Shown here in pieces: positions 41,601 through 57,400 of a DNA stretch of 64,000 bases. Position numbers and translations under genes: made by a program. The DNA comes from Zerene cesonia (lineage: Eukaryota; Arthropoda; Insecta; Lepidoptera; Pieridae). The notes below the pieces were generated by a model. That model saw only the letters and a program-made list of their open reading frames with translations, was not told the origin of the DNA and ran no database searches. Each line of letters opens with the position of its first letter. Within the stretch, counting starts at the first letter, position 1. The stretch is taken from the NCBI RefSeq assembly GCF_012273895.1, contig NC_052102.1, positions 9,790,002 through 9,854,001 of the forward strand, written 5' to 3'.

Positions 41601-44600
41601 AACGTTATAAAAATTTGAAAACATCCTCCGATTTTCTTGAACGCCTGAAGTGAATTTAAAACGATCTCAATTCTCATTTAACCGCTGTTAAAATGCGCTA
41701 AAAGCAAGCGGGTTTCCGACTGCCTTTCCTCGTCGACCCATTTCCATTTCAAGCGGTCATACAACGTAGACTTGAATAATGAATACTTTGACTTTTTTCT
41801 GACTCGTTCCGCGCAACGTGCAATTAAAATTGCTACCTACATGTGAAGAAATTATTTACGGAGAAAAACTGGTTACGCATTTTGCTGCTTTGATATTGTT
41901 CCATTGGTGTGGATGAAAAGAAATATTAGCGTAAACAAAGATATCAAACCGAAGATAGTAACAATGATAATACCACCGTGTGCAAGCGTTAAAAAATAAT
42001 ATTATATTGCAGTTGCTCTGCGTATATTTCTACGTATAGTTATTGGTATAGTATATTATAACTTAGACTTTAGACTTTATTTCGAGTATATTTTATACGA
42101 GTAAATAGAACAAACTCTAGAAGCAATCTCAGATATCTTTCAACTCCGCTCATACAAAGCCATTGGCCAGATGTCGAACTGAATTCCTATAGGGCAATGT
42201 GTTTTCAATACAATATAATATTACAATATAAAACGTAATAAAATTTTGCAATGCAGTGTATTTATACAGAGTAATAATCAGGTTGTATTTGAAACTACAT
42301 ATTTTTTTGAAGAATTATATAATGGTGTAATACTGTAATTACATCTTTTAAATAAGCTAAAAGTTCCTGAGCAATTCCAAATGTACAAAATCGCTTTAAA
42401 ACGCTTTTCTTAACTCTCGCAAATCATAGTTTGCATCATCACGTCATTTGACCGTATCAAGGTTGTTTTACTCGTATAAAATTATTGCCATCTGACGTCA
42501 CACCTAATTAACTGTTTATCCCACGTAATCGAATCAATTTCCATAAGAAAACAGGCCGACCACCATCGCGTGAGCGCCGCGCCCCCACGTCCTTCGCCCA
42601 GTCAAGGCCACCAACTCCTGCGCACGCCGCGTTCGCACACAGCGAACCTGTTTTGTTGTTTACGCTTTCTTATGTTGAACGTTAATGTGTGGTAATGAAA
42701 ATTGCGACAGCGAATTTTATGTATCTTTTTTCGGCAGCGCTGTCAGCGTTCAATGTACGCCGCTTAACTTGATTTCTGTGTGAAGTCTTATCGTGTTTTG
42801 AATCTAGTCAATTTATCGCAAACAGAAAGAACCTACCTTACAATTATAAATACGATTATAGGCACAGGATGCCATATTATATACTTGAGTGAAATGTGTA
42901 TGATGTAAAATAAAACTTTTTGTTTTGTTATGTAAACAATTAGAGTTTAGAAAGGAGATCAGAAATGATTATGGTATTTTATTTACAATGTTCTATGCAA
43001 CTTCAAACATAGCATAGAAACAAATAGATCAATAGAAAGCATAGTTTCTATCCAAATTACGATAAATCATAAGACTACACAAGCACAACCCGAATGAGCA
43101 GCTACTACGTTATATAAAAAAGTGCATCATTTGCAAAGCTTCTCAAAGGTGACATAACAAAAATTCAGTTGGAATTAAATATTCAATTGTCATTCATGGA
43201 TATTAGACGATAAACTTCAAGACATTAATTTGTGCGTATAAAATTAAAAAGATGTAAGAAAACAAATATAAACAAATCATGGTGTTAACTAGTGTACTAA
43301 TAAATCATAACTAGCAATTATATTAATATAGGATACACCGTTACGAAAGAATACCATAATAAAATGTTAAATACCTTGTATACCACCCACTGATTACGAA
43401 TAAACATAACACAATATATTCTTTTGTTTAGAGCAATTAAATTCAAAAGTGCGCAAGCGATTCAAAAATCGCAATAGAACATTGTAATTTATAAATAAAA
43501 TATATGTATATGAATGTTTTATTGTATTATGAAACTTTACGGTTTATGACTGAATTTTATTCATACACTACAATATTGTTTCAATTTATTGTTTTTAGAG
43601 TAACCATAATAATAATATTGTGATAGATAGTACTATGGATACTGGGATACATCTTATATTATAATATGGTATGGATATATCTTACTAATATTATATATTA
43701 TATAATAGCTGGACAACTGGAATAACATATAGGCAAGTTTTGATCCCGATATTCCTACGAGAATACGTCTTACGCGGGTGAAACCGCGCGGCGAAGCTAG
43801 TCTGATGCAAGTAAATAAATTAATAAAAATTAAAGTAAATAATCAGTTATATAATTTCATAGTATCGTACGCCACAAAATAGTTTATGAACAGAACCTAT
43901 AAAACATTAATAATAATTAAATCTTCTTAACTACTACGGACCGTGATACATATACATATATACATAACCTATTGCACTCAGGTATCACGTATATCCAACA
44001 GTCCCTTCTAATACACCTAAGCGTGTTCAAACTAACTAAACTAAATAAACAAACGAACCTTTTTTTTTCTCAACTTCATATTCTGTATTGTTATAAAAAT
44101 GAAAATATTTGAAGCAAATACACGTGGAAACCTCTAATTTCCACGGGAAGGTCCATTGCGAATTGCGATGCACATGTGAATCATTCCGACATGTTTATAT
44201 TCCGATAGAGGGCGCTATATTCAAAATGTGATAATTATGACAACTGTTAATTTCCTTCGTTCACAAGATCGAAACCGTGGGCAACAGGTGGTAATATTAT
44301 AAAAGCGATAGTGTGTGATATAGGCTATTTTTTTATCGCATGGAACATCTCATTCTCATGCGAATTTCGTTTGACCGAGCGGTCATAGCCGCTGCAACAA
44401 CCATATTTAGAGATCCGTCCCGGCTCCGCCCGCGGTACATGAATAGCCCATAGCCTCGATAAACGGACTAACTAACACTGAAATAATTTTTCAAATCGGA
44501 CCCGTAGTTCTCGAGATTAGCGCGTTCAAACAAACAAACTCTTCACCTTTATAATATAAGTACAGTATACGGCACCTCACAGGAACACGTGATGCATCAG

Positions 44601-47600
44601 ATCATACGGACAATACCCACACGGGAGCTGGAGCCCTAATTAAAGCGGAGCCAACCTCAACGCGACCTCTTGCCGCCCAATCAACGCTCAATTGAATGAC
44701 TGCGCGGACCGACGCTCGCCAAATTGCAAATTCGATATAACCCCCGTTTTCTACTATGTATTTACAGTCTCGTTGTATTTATTACACTCCTAGCTTTGTC
44801 ATTAAAACATCCTACTAATAATATTATAAACGGGAAAGTTTGTAAGGATGTGTGTGTGTGTGTGTGTTTGTTGCTCTTTCACGCAAAAACTACTGAACCG
44901 GTTGTAATGAAATTTGGTACGTAGACAGCTGGACAACTGGAATAACATATAGGCTACTTTTTAGCCCGATATTCCTACGGGATACGGACTGAAAGGTGAA
45001 ACCGCGGGGCGCAACTAGTATAATCTACATAGTTAATTGGAACAACTTAGATCAAGCTTGTCGGTAATTACAATTGAACTTCAGTTCAGGTAAGTACGTT
45101 TATCTATACAATTATATCTGTTCATTGAAGGCACACGTAGTTAACCAATTTCATCCAAGCGTAGTACCATCATATTTTGAAAGCTATGGATGTGAACATT
45201 ATAGACAGCGCAGAATTTTTAAAACTTAAGAATCTCGTATAGATATCCAGTTAGAAGTGAAGTTTTGTTGATAGAATTGTATCACAATATTATAGGCACA
45301 CTAGCTGCGCTCCGCGGTTTCGCCTGCGTATAAAAAGTTCTCCAGCTATCTACGTACCAAATTTCATTGCAATCGGTTCAGTAGTTTTTGCGTGAAAGAG
45401 CAACAAACACACACACACACACATCCTTACAAACTTTCGCATTTATAATATTAGTAAGAAGGATAGTAGGATATATAATATATATAGTAGGATTAATAGG
45501 ATATCAAACATGAGATGAAAAATAAAATAGAATTATATGAAAAATACGTTAATGGGTCAGGTAGGTGTTTATGATTACGTAATCTGACGCACACGCTGCG
45601 CAGTTATTGAATGTTTCATGCTATTTATGGAGCAATTAATGTACATAATTAATATAATAAGTTGCGATAATACTTCAGCCACTTCAACTTTTAATGTCAA
45701 CAGCGTGAGCGAAATAAACGAGACGGGTAAATAAATAAATGAGATTTATTAAACAACTTTTTTAAAAGATTTTTTTTTCTTCCTCTTTTACGTTAAAAAC
45801 GTTTCGCTAATTGGTTTTAAATCCAAGCCTATATAATAGTACACAACAGTTTTCCCGTTACAATTTTTCCCTTTTTCATTATAAACGTGAGCAATTTTAA
45901 ATTTATCAATACATTTTTGGGTCGCAATGTAATATTTAAACTGTCCCGTTCATAAAATCCTATCCTATCGTAGGATATCCTATCCTACTAATCCTACTAT
46001 CCTACTAATATTATAAACGTGAAAATTGTTTGGATGTGTGTGTGTTTGTAATTCTTTATGGCCGTATTAAGATATATCTATAGTAAATCCGAGCAATTCA
46101 TAAAAAAAACGTACTGCTTCTTAATTGCAACAAGCTAGCATAGACGAATTAATTATTTATCTCAAGCTCGCCCAAAATACACTTCACAATAAACTTTTCC
46201 CATGTACTGTTTGGTAAATAAACACACCGCGAGCGTTATTTTCAGCGGGATAAGTGCTATTTTCGGCTGGCGAATACGGAGAGCGAATCCATCGGAAATA
46301 ACAGCGCGTTCGTGCATCGAGCCGGTGATCGTAAATCTTTTGCGGCTAAAAGTCAATAACGAAAAACACTATCTCGCAAATATGTATGTATGTATCTTAG
46401 ATTTAGAAAGCTGCTTTCTGCTTCCCATACGTTTGGATTATTAATATAGATAAGCGATAACTGATCCAAAACCCCAGAGACAGGGAAATATAAATTTCTA
46501 TGATACTACAAGTATTATACGCATAAAGGTACTGTAAAAAAGGACTAAACTATAGTAATTTACGGAATCACGGGTTGTAGGCGTTGCCACGTTCGGCGAA
46601 ATTATGGGGATTCGAATTCCTTATAATCAATTTTTCTCATAAAAAGACAATTTGCATGATTTAGTTGCTATGTAATAATTTATAATCAAAATCATCATCA
46701 GCCCATATATGTTTCCACTGCTGGGACACAGGCCTCCTATGACGGTGCAGGCCATAATTCAACACGCTGGCCAAGTGCGGGTTGGAAGGTGTCACATGTC
46801 GTCGAACTTAAATTAAGAATTTATAAAAATAATTCGTAAAAAATATAATCTTATAATAAAGTAAACGAATTTTTGCTCACGACGGTTGTCTTTCAAAGCC
46901 TTTGCTTTTGTACAAGACGCAGATTGGGTCATGTAGTATATAATGTAGTCATATATCAATTTCTGTGTGTCAATGACAATGAAAACGTTTGATTCAATGC
47001 CGGTAGATTTGTTTTTGCACAGCAATATTTATACAATAATTGTAGATTGTAGTCATATTTATCTATTTTCACAGTAAAACCGTGTAGTGAGTGAGTACAA
47101 GCTAAAAGGAACGCTTCGAAAACCTCACAGGATTTTACTAGATTTATTAATATTATAAGCTAGCGGTCCGCCCCGGCTTCGTCCGTAGTACATATATAGC
47201 CTTCCTTAATAAATGGGCTATCTAATACTGAAAGCATTTTTCAAATCGGACCAGTACTTTCTGAGATTAGTGCGTTCAAACAAACAAACAAACAAACTCT
47301 TCAGCTTTATAATATGAAGTAAAGTATAAGTATAGATTATTGTCGAGGTATACCGAAAAATGCAACATATTTCATCAATATTATCTTAACATATAACAGT
47401 GATGCGTAGTGTGGTTTTATCTAACCCGATATTAAAATATAATAAAAAATATAAGAAGTAAAAGCAGAAATAGAACAACGTAAAAACACAGATATAAAAA
47501 ACGTCAAAGCAACCAAAACCGTGACTTTCTGATGGAACGCTTGAATGACATTTAAATAAATAGCGTAAGACAAGCGAAACAGTGATACCTTCATATAATA

Positions 47601-50600
47601 ACATTCACTCACAAAAATAGACTGGAGGAAATTTCAGATTATATCATAATAAAATAAAATATGAAGGATTCATCACTCTGATAAAACAATTTCTTAATTT
47701 TATCAGAGCGACTGTTATATAATACAGTGATACTGATTATAATCTTAACATGGCCAAAAATTTCTCTTGATCTAAAAAGGAGACAATTCTTATGAGAACA
47801 TTGATGCATTTGGTACTGCAATACGAAATTTGTCCCTTAAGTTAATAAAAAAAAATACCAAAACAAGATACGTAAAATAATAACTGGTATTACAATAAAA
47901 ACACAACAGAACGTATCATTGAAACTGACATTTGAGACGAAAGACGAAAACACAATAACAGTGTTGATAACATTGTTTATATTGATAACGAAAACTCGGC
48001 ACGCTTGTTTACCTACCGTGCACTTAGCCCACAAGTATCTTAGATTTTTAAACATAAATGTGCGTTTCTTTGTTTATATCACGACTGTTCATTCAGTACA
48101 CATTGAGTACGATGATGTAGAAAATATAAAAGAATAAAAGCAAGGATCAAGCGAAATATTTTCATATTGAAAACACTGGTTTCCTGTGTAGTATTTTTTT
48201 ATATAGTAAATCTTAATTTTTCTGATTTTGAACCGAGTGAAAAATAAAGCATTTGATTAATTGATTCAGCAGACGAATTGTAAACGATCACCAGCGCCCA
48301 TGCACATTTGCATAGATACCTCTGCAATTGCGACACTCGCTTTTAGGGTTGACGACGGGAAAAAAGGAAACGACTGGGAAGTGTGAGTAAAAGGAACGTG
48401 ATCGACGGATAGTTTCATTCATTCCACCTGTTTTGTTTACAGGGGCGTAACATCAACTCCATGTAAAGCGCCTCCTACTTACATATAGCGCGGGATCCCA
48501 CTGCAAAATTAGTGAAGGAATAATGTAGACAACAATGATTCTGTACCATTTCAAATCTCTCAAGTACACTATTGTTAAGTGCTGTAAGCTTTATTTCCAT
48601 CAAATGTAAACCGAATTTATTTCTAAGTCATTTAAAAATATTTTAATTGATAATACTGGCGGGCAATTACTAATTGGCACCTTATGTTAAATGAATTCTC
48701 CTACTTATGAGTTTACTTCAAAATAAATTTTGATTGTCTACATTATTTCTACACTAATTTTGTAGTGGGATCCTAGACTAATAGTAAACTTGAAAGTTAG
48801 TGAGGATTTTCGGATATTCGTTACTCTTTCACGCAAAAACCACTGAAGGAAATTTGATTATACTTGGCTGTCCTGTCGCTTAACAAACACATAAGCTATA
48901 GAAATACGCATGTGATTTCATCAACAAGGCAGGTCAAATCACACGGAGCACCTAGTCCCAACTATGATATAAAAATAACTCCAATCATTTCATCCTCGCG
49001 GCGGTTACCTACCCACAAAGTACCTACACACACGCTAATCGTCCCACTCAACCATTTAATACCCCCAGCTTCTCTCAATCAATCAGAGCACTACCTGCTC
49101 CTAATAGATCCATTTCAATGCCTGACCTCAAATAGCTTTATCGATGATATTTATCCCATTGTGCAATGGTCGGTCTATCCGCGTCCATCTGCGTTGAGTA
49201 ACACCCGTCCCTTTATTGGGTCATGCTATTCTAATCTTATCGCTAATATTTCTAATGATTGCAATTGAATCTGGAGCTGTGTCTATTCCTGCTCGACTGC
49301 GCTTGAGGTCTGTTTATCGTACGTAACTATTTATGATTATCTGTCACGCGATGCAAATAGCTTGTTGGATTATGATGTTATGTAAGATTCGATTTGATGA
49401 CGCTGCTTTTTTAAGATCATCACCAGTACATATCTGTTTCTACTACAGGGGCACAGGCATAATCCGTATATCAGACGGTAATCCACCTCGCTGGTCAACG
49501 GCGGGTTGGTAGATTTTGAAACATTAATATGTTATTTCAAACATTTTAGGAATCGGACATGTTCAATAAAAACACAGAAGCCGCATTAAATAGTTTTCTA
49601 GCAGTTATTGTTAGTTAGTTCTATTATTGTGTTGCAGTTTGGTTGATTAAAAATTCAGATGTGAATTAAACTGATACAATAGAAAGAAAATCTCCTTCAC
49701 TTTGCTACATGTATGAAATAAACTTGTGTAGATTGAGTACTGTTTGGATAAAAAGTTCGCTTATTGCGTTGATCAAATGATCTCATAGTTTGTGTGGTCT
49801 ACATGCAAACTCATCGTGTGTGGGTTGTAATTTATAAGCATAACACTAGTCTTAATGATACTCAAATTATACCACATATCCATGTGGAATGAAGTCATAT
49901 TATTAACACTACCTATAACATACTAAGAGGTGGTGGCAGTGGTTAGGAGGACGGACTTAAAGCGAGAAGTAGGCGGTTCGAGACCGGACTAGCGTGCAAG
50001 AAATATAGATTTTTTATTTTATCTGCACATAATTCACATCACCACTGCTCGAAACGGCGAATAAAAGCATCGTGAGGAAAACGACATGACATATATTGTG
50101 GATTAGATATTTAATTATCGATCACAAATACAATTGCAAAACTTTTAATAAATTATCCAATCAAGCAGAAGAAAATCTACGGAAAAAAAGAAAATTATTT
50201 TTCTTTATCCACGAAAACGCTTTTTGTGAATTATGTCTAATTAAAACGAGGGAACTTCATTAAAACTTCACGCCTAAGGGAGCTTGAATAAATCCACCGT
50301 CTCGAGAGATACCTTTGTTAATTAAGACTTTATTTTTAACTTCAGTCCCACTTTTATTTCTTCTAACGCCGTAGCATTTTAATTACACTAAAAACCTTGA
50401 CCTTTACGACGATTGATTAAATTGAAGCTATTATATTTTTCTCAATAAAAAAATCTCTTGTTTAAAAGCCACTTATTATTAACATGGATAGTTCGCCCCG
50501 GCTTCGCCCGTGGTATATCGCATATGCATGGCCTATGTCACTCAGTGAAGTTACAGCGTCCTAATGGTGAAAGAATTTTTGATATCGGTCCAGTGGTTAT

Positions 50601-51434
50601 TGCGTGAAAACATTAAAAACATACACAAGGTTCCTTTTTACAATATTAGTATAGAGTTGTAGATTATCAAAATAAACACTTGATTTAATTTTCATTTTTC
50701 AACCAGACTCGAAAATTGCAATTTATACAGTTTTTAGCATTTTATACTATCTAATACATAAATACATCAATGAAATATCCCCCTGTTTGGACAATCAGGT
50801 AATAATATAAAAACAACACGATCGTCACACGTCCCAAAAGGAAATATTTATGTATAAAAACGTGTTATTTTTATTTACACCGCGTAATAGAATACACACG
50901 AATCTCACAATGACATTAAACTATTTTACGATAGCTTGTCAATTAATAAAACACGATTTAAATCCATTCGCCCGCTTGCATATTTATTTAAGTAATTCCA
51001 TAATTTCATTAAAATGTTTGTACAATGTATATGTTAGTATGTTTATTTTGCAAAATGGCGTATAAACTGTGTTTAAATAAAATTATCGACGGCGGAATAA
51101 AAATGTATCAATATAAACGTGAATAATAAATATTCTTACAACGCACCTAGTAAATACTAGACTTAGCGGGTACTACTAGTACTACTCTGCTCCACGACAT
51201 AGTGTGATTGATTTTTCGTGGTCCCCGTGTGGGGTATGGGGCAAATGGGTTAGAATCTATTTCATGTTTTTAACGCAATTTTCTCTCTGACCAAGATATT
51301 GGTTATAGCTTATCAAAAATCGAACCCAGGATCCCTCTCGGTTCAATGCTCGCGCATTTAAAAGTAAATTATATAAACGCAAAGTAAGAGTTAGACAGTC
51401 GCTAATGTTAATTGGAAAACGGTCTTGAAACGGA

Positions 51435-51473
<39 letters not shown>

Positions 51474-54400
51474 CTAACTTAAATTCGTAAGCAGTATCCA
51501 TTAAAATTTAAAGAAAAAAGGATTTACGCATTTTTTTGAGTAATTGAATTTTTTTTAGTAATAAACGATGAAAAATGTCGTGTATACATTAATTAATTTA
51601 AATTTAATACTAAGCTCAGCATTCAGTTTTTTAATACTAACAGGTGGATCTACTTTATTGGAACTTATTTCAATAAAAATCTATGCTGCTATCAACTCAA
51701 GTATTTATTTTTCAATAAGACATCCCTAAGAAGCATTTGAATCGTCACAACACAGTCTTACCACTTCCCATCGGTTCGGGAAGCAAACTGCATACTGCAG
51801 ACTACATTGTCGCTAACTCACGCTTAGACACAAAATCTGCACGCGCAACACAATAACTTATACATACGCTGATAACCTTATCCCACACGTATCCATCGCT
51901 ATCAGGGTGCGGTAAACAGGGGCCACAGGTCGGCCCTGTTGACGGAGATACGGAAACTGTCCTTTCTCAATCACATTGCTAATAATAATATGGAACGACG
52001 GAATTTTCTACGTGTACCACCTTTCGCCGGTTCCAACTGGTTTGGAGCGGACGCATTATATGGATATTTGCTTTGGCAATATAATGCATTTTATTATATC
52101 CCGTTTCTATAAAATCAAGGTTTTACTAGGGTTACCAAATAGGGTTTTTGAAATCCGACCCGTCGCCAAAAGTTGCAAAGAGCGTGGTCACTGACGGCCT
52201 AAATGAATTCACTTATTAGATAATTTAATGCTGTATATAGAAATTTTGTTATTCAACCAATGATGAAATAATTGTATTGTCACCGATCCTTGATATGTCT
52301 ACAAAATTTTAATTAAATCTGTGCGTTTATAGTGGATCAAAATCAAGTCTAAATGAGTCAGTTACATGCAAATGTACAAACGCACAGATTAAGCTTATAA
52401 TAAAAGCGTGCAAAAACAACATACACACCACACCAGATGCATTCTAAAAGCACCTTCTGTAATACCTACATTAAACATTAAAACCAAACAGTTATCATTA
52501 AAAACACACATTATAAACATACACAATGCAAGCAGCCAGAACAAAACGACATTACAGAAACAAAACATAGCGTAGCAGGAAATTAATCTCGGACAATAAC
52601 TCAGTAAGACCCACTTATGAAATTATACGCAACCAATAAGGGCAATCAAATCACGAGAGATCCAATAAAGTGCAAGATCCGATATAGTCGGCGTGACGTC
52701 ACGGTTCACTGACCGCCGGGAGATGGTCACCTACTTGTATCATACTTGGTATAGAGAAATTGCTTTTCTCGCTGGAAGTTAGATATAGCAGAGGAAGATC
52801 ATATACTGCCGTAACAAATCTAGCGTTGACCAATTACATTTGAAAGAAATAAAGAAAGAAGAAAGAAAGAAAAACATTCATTTTGACACAGACATACACA
52901 CACACACACACATCAAGTCATAACAGAAAATTACAGCATACAAGAAATCAAAAAAGAGAAAATAATATTAACGGCTAGACTTAAAAATTATGTGTGGCTG
53001 CGTGTGCCAAAAAGGAATGCCACTCAGGAAACCTGAGGCTTAACGCCTCAGCTCTGATTTTCAGTGGTACCTTTTCGACATCTGGATTGTCAGTCGCTCT
53101 ATATTATAATATTTATATATAGATAAAGGAGTAATTAAATATATAGTGGAAAAACAAAAAGAAACCAAAATCAATCGTAACATGGTGCCAATCAAACAAA
53201 TTTACATACATACATAATAGGTACTAAGACTGAATATTTTTGCAATATTTTAAATAACGGGATTGCTTAATAAATACAGATTGAAATTTATATCCTTCGC
53301 AAAGAATATGCAAATCATTCGAGCATTCATACATTGCTTAATAGGATATAACACCAATTAAGCTGTAATTAACACCTAATTAAAAACTCAACTTTTTCAA
53401 TGTATCAGTATCGAAAACTGACAACCGCACGAACGAAACAATTTTTCATATCGAAATCGGGAAATCATTGAAGCGGATAAGAATGTATTACGCCTGCGTT
53501 TATACATGTAAATTATATGCAATCATGCCGTGTGCCGCCGAGTCGAAAAATGTTCTAATATTCAAAACTATATATTACATCACATACTTGAAATAATGAA
53601 AGGTAATTAAATGCAGCTCTGATAGTACGCAAGTACCAACGACAGAAATCAACTGATATGTTAACTATTGATTTAAATAACTATAGAAATATATCCTATG
53701 CACGATAAGGTAATGCATGCCGCATTACGTAACGATATCCTCGATCCAAAATACGCACTTAAGCGCTCAAAAACGAAACCAAATAGAATTCAATTTACTT
53801 TAAAATGTCACAGAGTCGTGAACATCATATCAGTTGACCTAGAAAATGAAATTGAAATGGCTGCATCCATTAATCTTCGGAGGCAATTTAAAATCGGTCA
53901 CGTTTTGTTCCTATCTGTTCGCCGCTAATTGGATTTCTTTACTACACAGTGACATGATGTCCAGTTAAGTCAAGTTCACCTCAATAATAGATTTCATCAA
54001 AATAACCGACCGTGTAACTTTAACGATCAAACCACTATTTGCATTTAAAATTTGATGGAACATCTAATACGACATACGATCCACAACTATATCTAACAAA
54101 TAAACTTAATTTTCTGCTCAGTCATTCCTCTATAACATAATGTCACAACTACTACTAATTATTTCATTGTTTCAACGTCTCCATAGAGCTAAATTAACGT
54201 ATATTTTTTCAGCGTCGATTGAGTAATAGTAAACAATGTAACATTAGCATCCGACCACAATAGTCAACCGTTAATTATATCATATTACGTACCTAAGATT
54301 GATTCGTATGGTGTTTTGCGGTGTACACCGTACACTCATACAGGTTACGTATTCAACAATCTAGAATGTAAATTCTTCGAATGTTATTTGCTACTTACGG

Positions 54401-57400
54401 CCCTACTACTTACGTAATAAATGCGAAAGTTACTTAACAACCATTTCGGATCTCAAAGAAATTTGCCATTGATAGAATACCCGTATAAACCAGTACAGCA
54501 ATAGAGTACATGAATTATGGTCCAATGAACTACTCTTTATCGGGATTGGTTTTTGCTGATCACACTAATATTATGATCGCGATAGTTTGTAAATATGGCT
54601 GGAAAGATATCCATCCATCCATACTTACATGATTATAAAGTTACTATTTCACGCTAAAACAGCCTATCAGTTGTACAACAGTATGTGTTTGAAATTTTGA
54701 TACGGAGATAGATTATCGTCTGAATTAGCAAATAGGCTACTTTTTACCCGGGTAAATAAAGAAATAAATACTTTAATGTGGGAGTGTAGTTTTACATTGT
54801 GGGAGTCGAGCACGCTTCGGCACGAATTGAGCCAGCTCGCACCGGGTAAGTACCACACCCCCACAGAAAACCGGCGTGAAATAGTGGCATGCCACTGTGT
54901 TTCGTACGGTGAGTGGGGGAGCCGGAGGCCTATTTCCTTTTCCTTATCCCTCCCAGTCCATTCCTTCTATCCTGTAATTAATCCTTTCCTTTTCACTTAC
55001 CCCATAAAAGCGGGCAGCGCATTCGCAGAGCGACCTTTGAGAATGTTCATGGGCGGTGGTGATCGCTTACCATCAGGCGAACCACCAGCTCAGCTGCCCG
55101 CTATGGCATAAAAAAAAAAAAAACCCACACAAACAAAGAAGTGGACGTACACAAACAAAAAAGAAACAAAAACAATAAAAAGCGAGCGGTACATTAGGCG
55201 GCCCTATCGGTGAAAAGCGATATCTTCCAGGCAACCATTGGATATACTACGCGAGTGTCACACATGTACCTATGTGTGTGGTCAGAGCTACTATTAACAA
55301 ACTGTATTTAGTTATTTACCGCTTCAAACATGCCGAATGAAAATAAATCAATGTTGAAATCAAAAAAGTAAGAAAGCAAAAACAAATCAATAAGGAGCAA
55401 TCGAACTGTTATAATAAATAACGTGAAAGGGCCTCATAAATTGTTATTTCACTTATAGACCAATATGTTATTTTCATTACAAGACCGTGTTGCAACGTCG
55501 ACTACTGTATTTTAATTAAATGCTAATGAATTCATTTGTCTATTTGTCTGTGGCGAACAATTTGTTTTGCGTGAACGCAAAATTAAGCTGGCTAATCAAC
55601 TAAGTGTATGCATGTTTACTTGTATTTAACATTTGCTCGTACAGACACACACACACACACACACACATACATACAATATATATCATGTTGAGTTGAAAGC
55701 CAGTTTATGTATTTTTCTGTGACTTAATAATACTATTCGATGAGAAAAGATGTACATTCAATGATATAACGATATTGTTACTTATAAACAGAACATTGTA
55801 CTTATACACACCGCTAAAGCAACGTAGTAAACGACAGTGACTGATGAATGATAACTGATTTTTTTCTATCCTATCGATCTTTTAGCAATGTGTTTTGCAC
55901 ACATAATCAAATTAGCATATTATATCCCGGTGAATATTAGCCATTTTTGTGTTTCTTTTAATAACGCAGTAAGTATAATATAATATACATTTAAGGCATT
56001 ATGAAATACGTTTTAAATCTATGCAGAACCCCAAAAATTTTTCAAGAAACTTAATTCAATCAACAGTTTTCTCCCATCCGCACACACACAGCACTACCCC
56101 ACACATACATATACGCAATAGTACACACAACTAATCTGGACAAGGTCGCAGGTTCGAAGCCTCACAGGTGCAGGAAGCGCGTTCCAGACTTCCTGCCATC
56201 GATTGGTTAGTCACGCTGGCCGTGACACTGGGACCTTGGGCTCTCGACACTAGATTCAATATCGAAGCTTGTGGTACATATAAGTGTTTCAGAAGTAGGT
56301 AGGTATAGGCTATTTTCTTTCTCACAAGTTAAACCATAAAAACGATAAGACCAACGTAACGGATTTTTAACGGACTTTGTTAAAAAAGATGTAATGTTAT
56401 CCTGCAATTGTTAGTTCGTCATAACTTCTTCAATACCTGTGCAAGGACTAACCTCTTTTTAATCATTATTTCTAATGTACTTTATAATATAAGACAATTG
56501 CCATCTTTTACATCTATTACAACCTCTTAGTAGACCAATCTACATTTATCTGTAAGCATCTACTTACTACTTTTGCAACTAACCTATATCTCTTCTCAAT
56601 CATTTCTTACTTCACGTTATACGATTGCATTCTCGTTCTACCACAGCACCTCTGTAGTGCGTCATCACAAACTACTTGATACTTCTGTGAGTGTTATATC
56701 TAAGATAGCAATACACACTATCTTATAAGAGTATACCAGTCTTGGACATCTCTGACACCTCCATCACCACACCTACTTAGAACAATAGCAAGAACCATCG
56801 CACACTCGATGCAAAAACATCGCGCACGTGACCAAGTAGGTGCGAAGTGAACCTAGGTACATCTATTTTGGTACTTGGCGTGAAGCCACAACGCTTTTAC
56901 CTATGTATATACCGAATTTACGATTTTTGTTTGATGTGCTGGTGTAGATAGCCGATATAAGCTGAAGGTTAGGTTAGGGAGACGGATCAAAAGTGCGATG
57001 TATCGCTTCAATACAGATTCGCTGTAAACAATACCGCAATTAGAACTTCTATCGATATTTTACGATTTTATTATTATGGATGCTAAGGTATTGTATTATG
57101 AGTGTATACAATTGTTTTACGTATATTTACTTTCGTATGTATGCAGATGTAATATTGTAGAAATAAGGGCGATTTTATCTTAAAAAAACTCTTTGATCAA
57201 ATTATAGAAAAATCAAATAATTACAGGGTAAATACCTGTTTGTCTGTCTGTCTCTTCTTCAGGCCTAAACTTTTCAAAGATAGTTTGAGACCCAAGAATT
57301 GACAGGATATGATATTTTTTATACAGAAAATCTCACGGCAAGGCCCCGGGTTCTACATCTTTTTTTTTGACTAAGCGGGCGAAGCCGCGGGCGGAATGTC

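Noticed and set aside
48864..49268. 134-residue plus-strand open frame
   Set aside because: No recognisable domain; it starts inside a decayed Helitron-like repeat and lacks the GC-ending codon bias of the real exons.
49926..49990. tRNA gene
   Set aside because: Only A- and B-box-like stretches at the head of a SINE; no cloverleaf.
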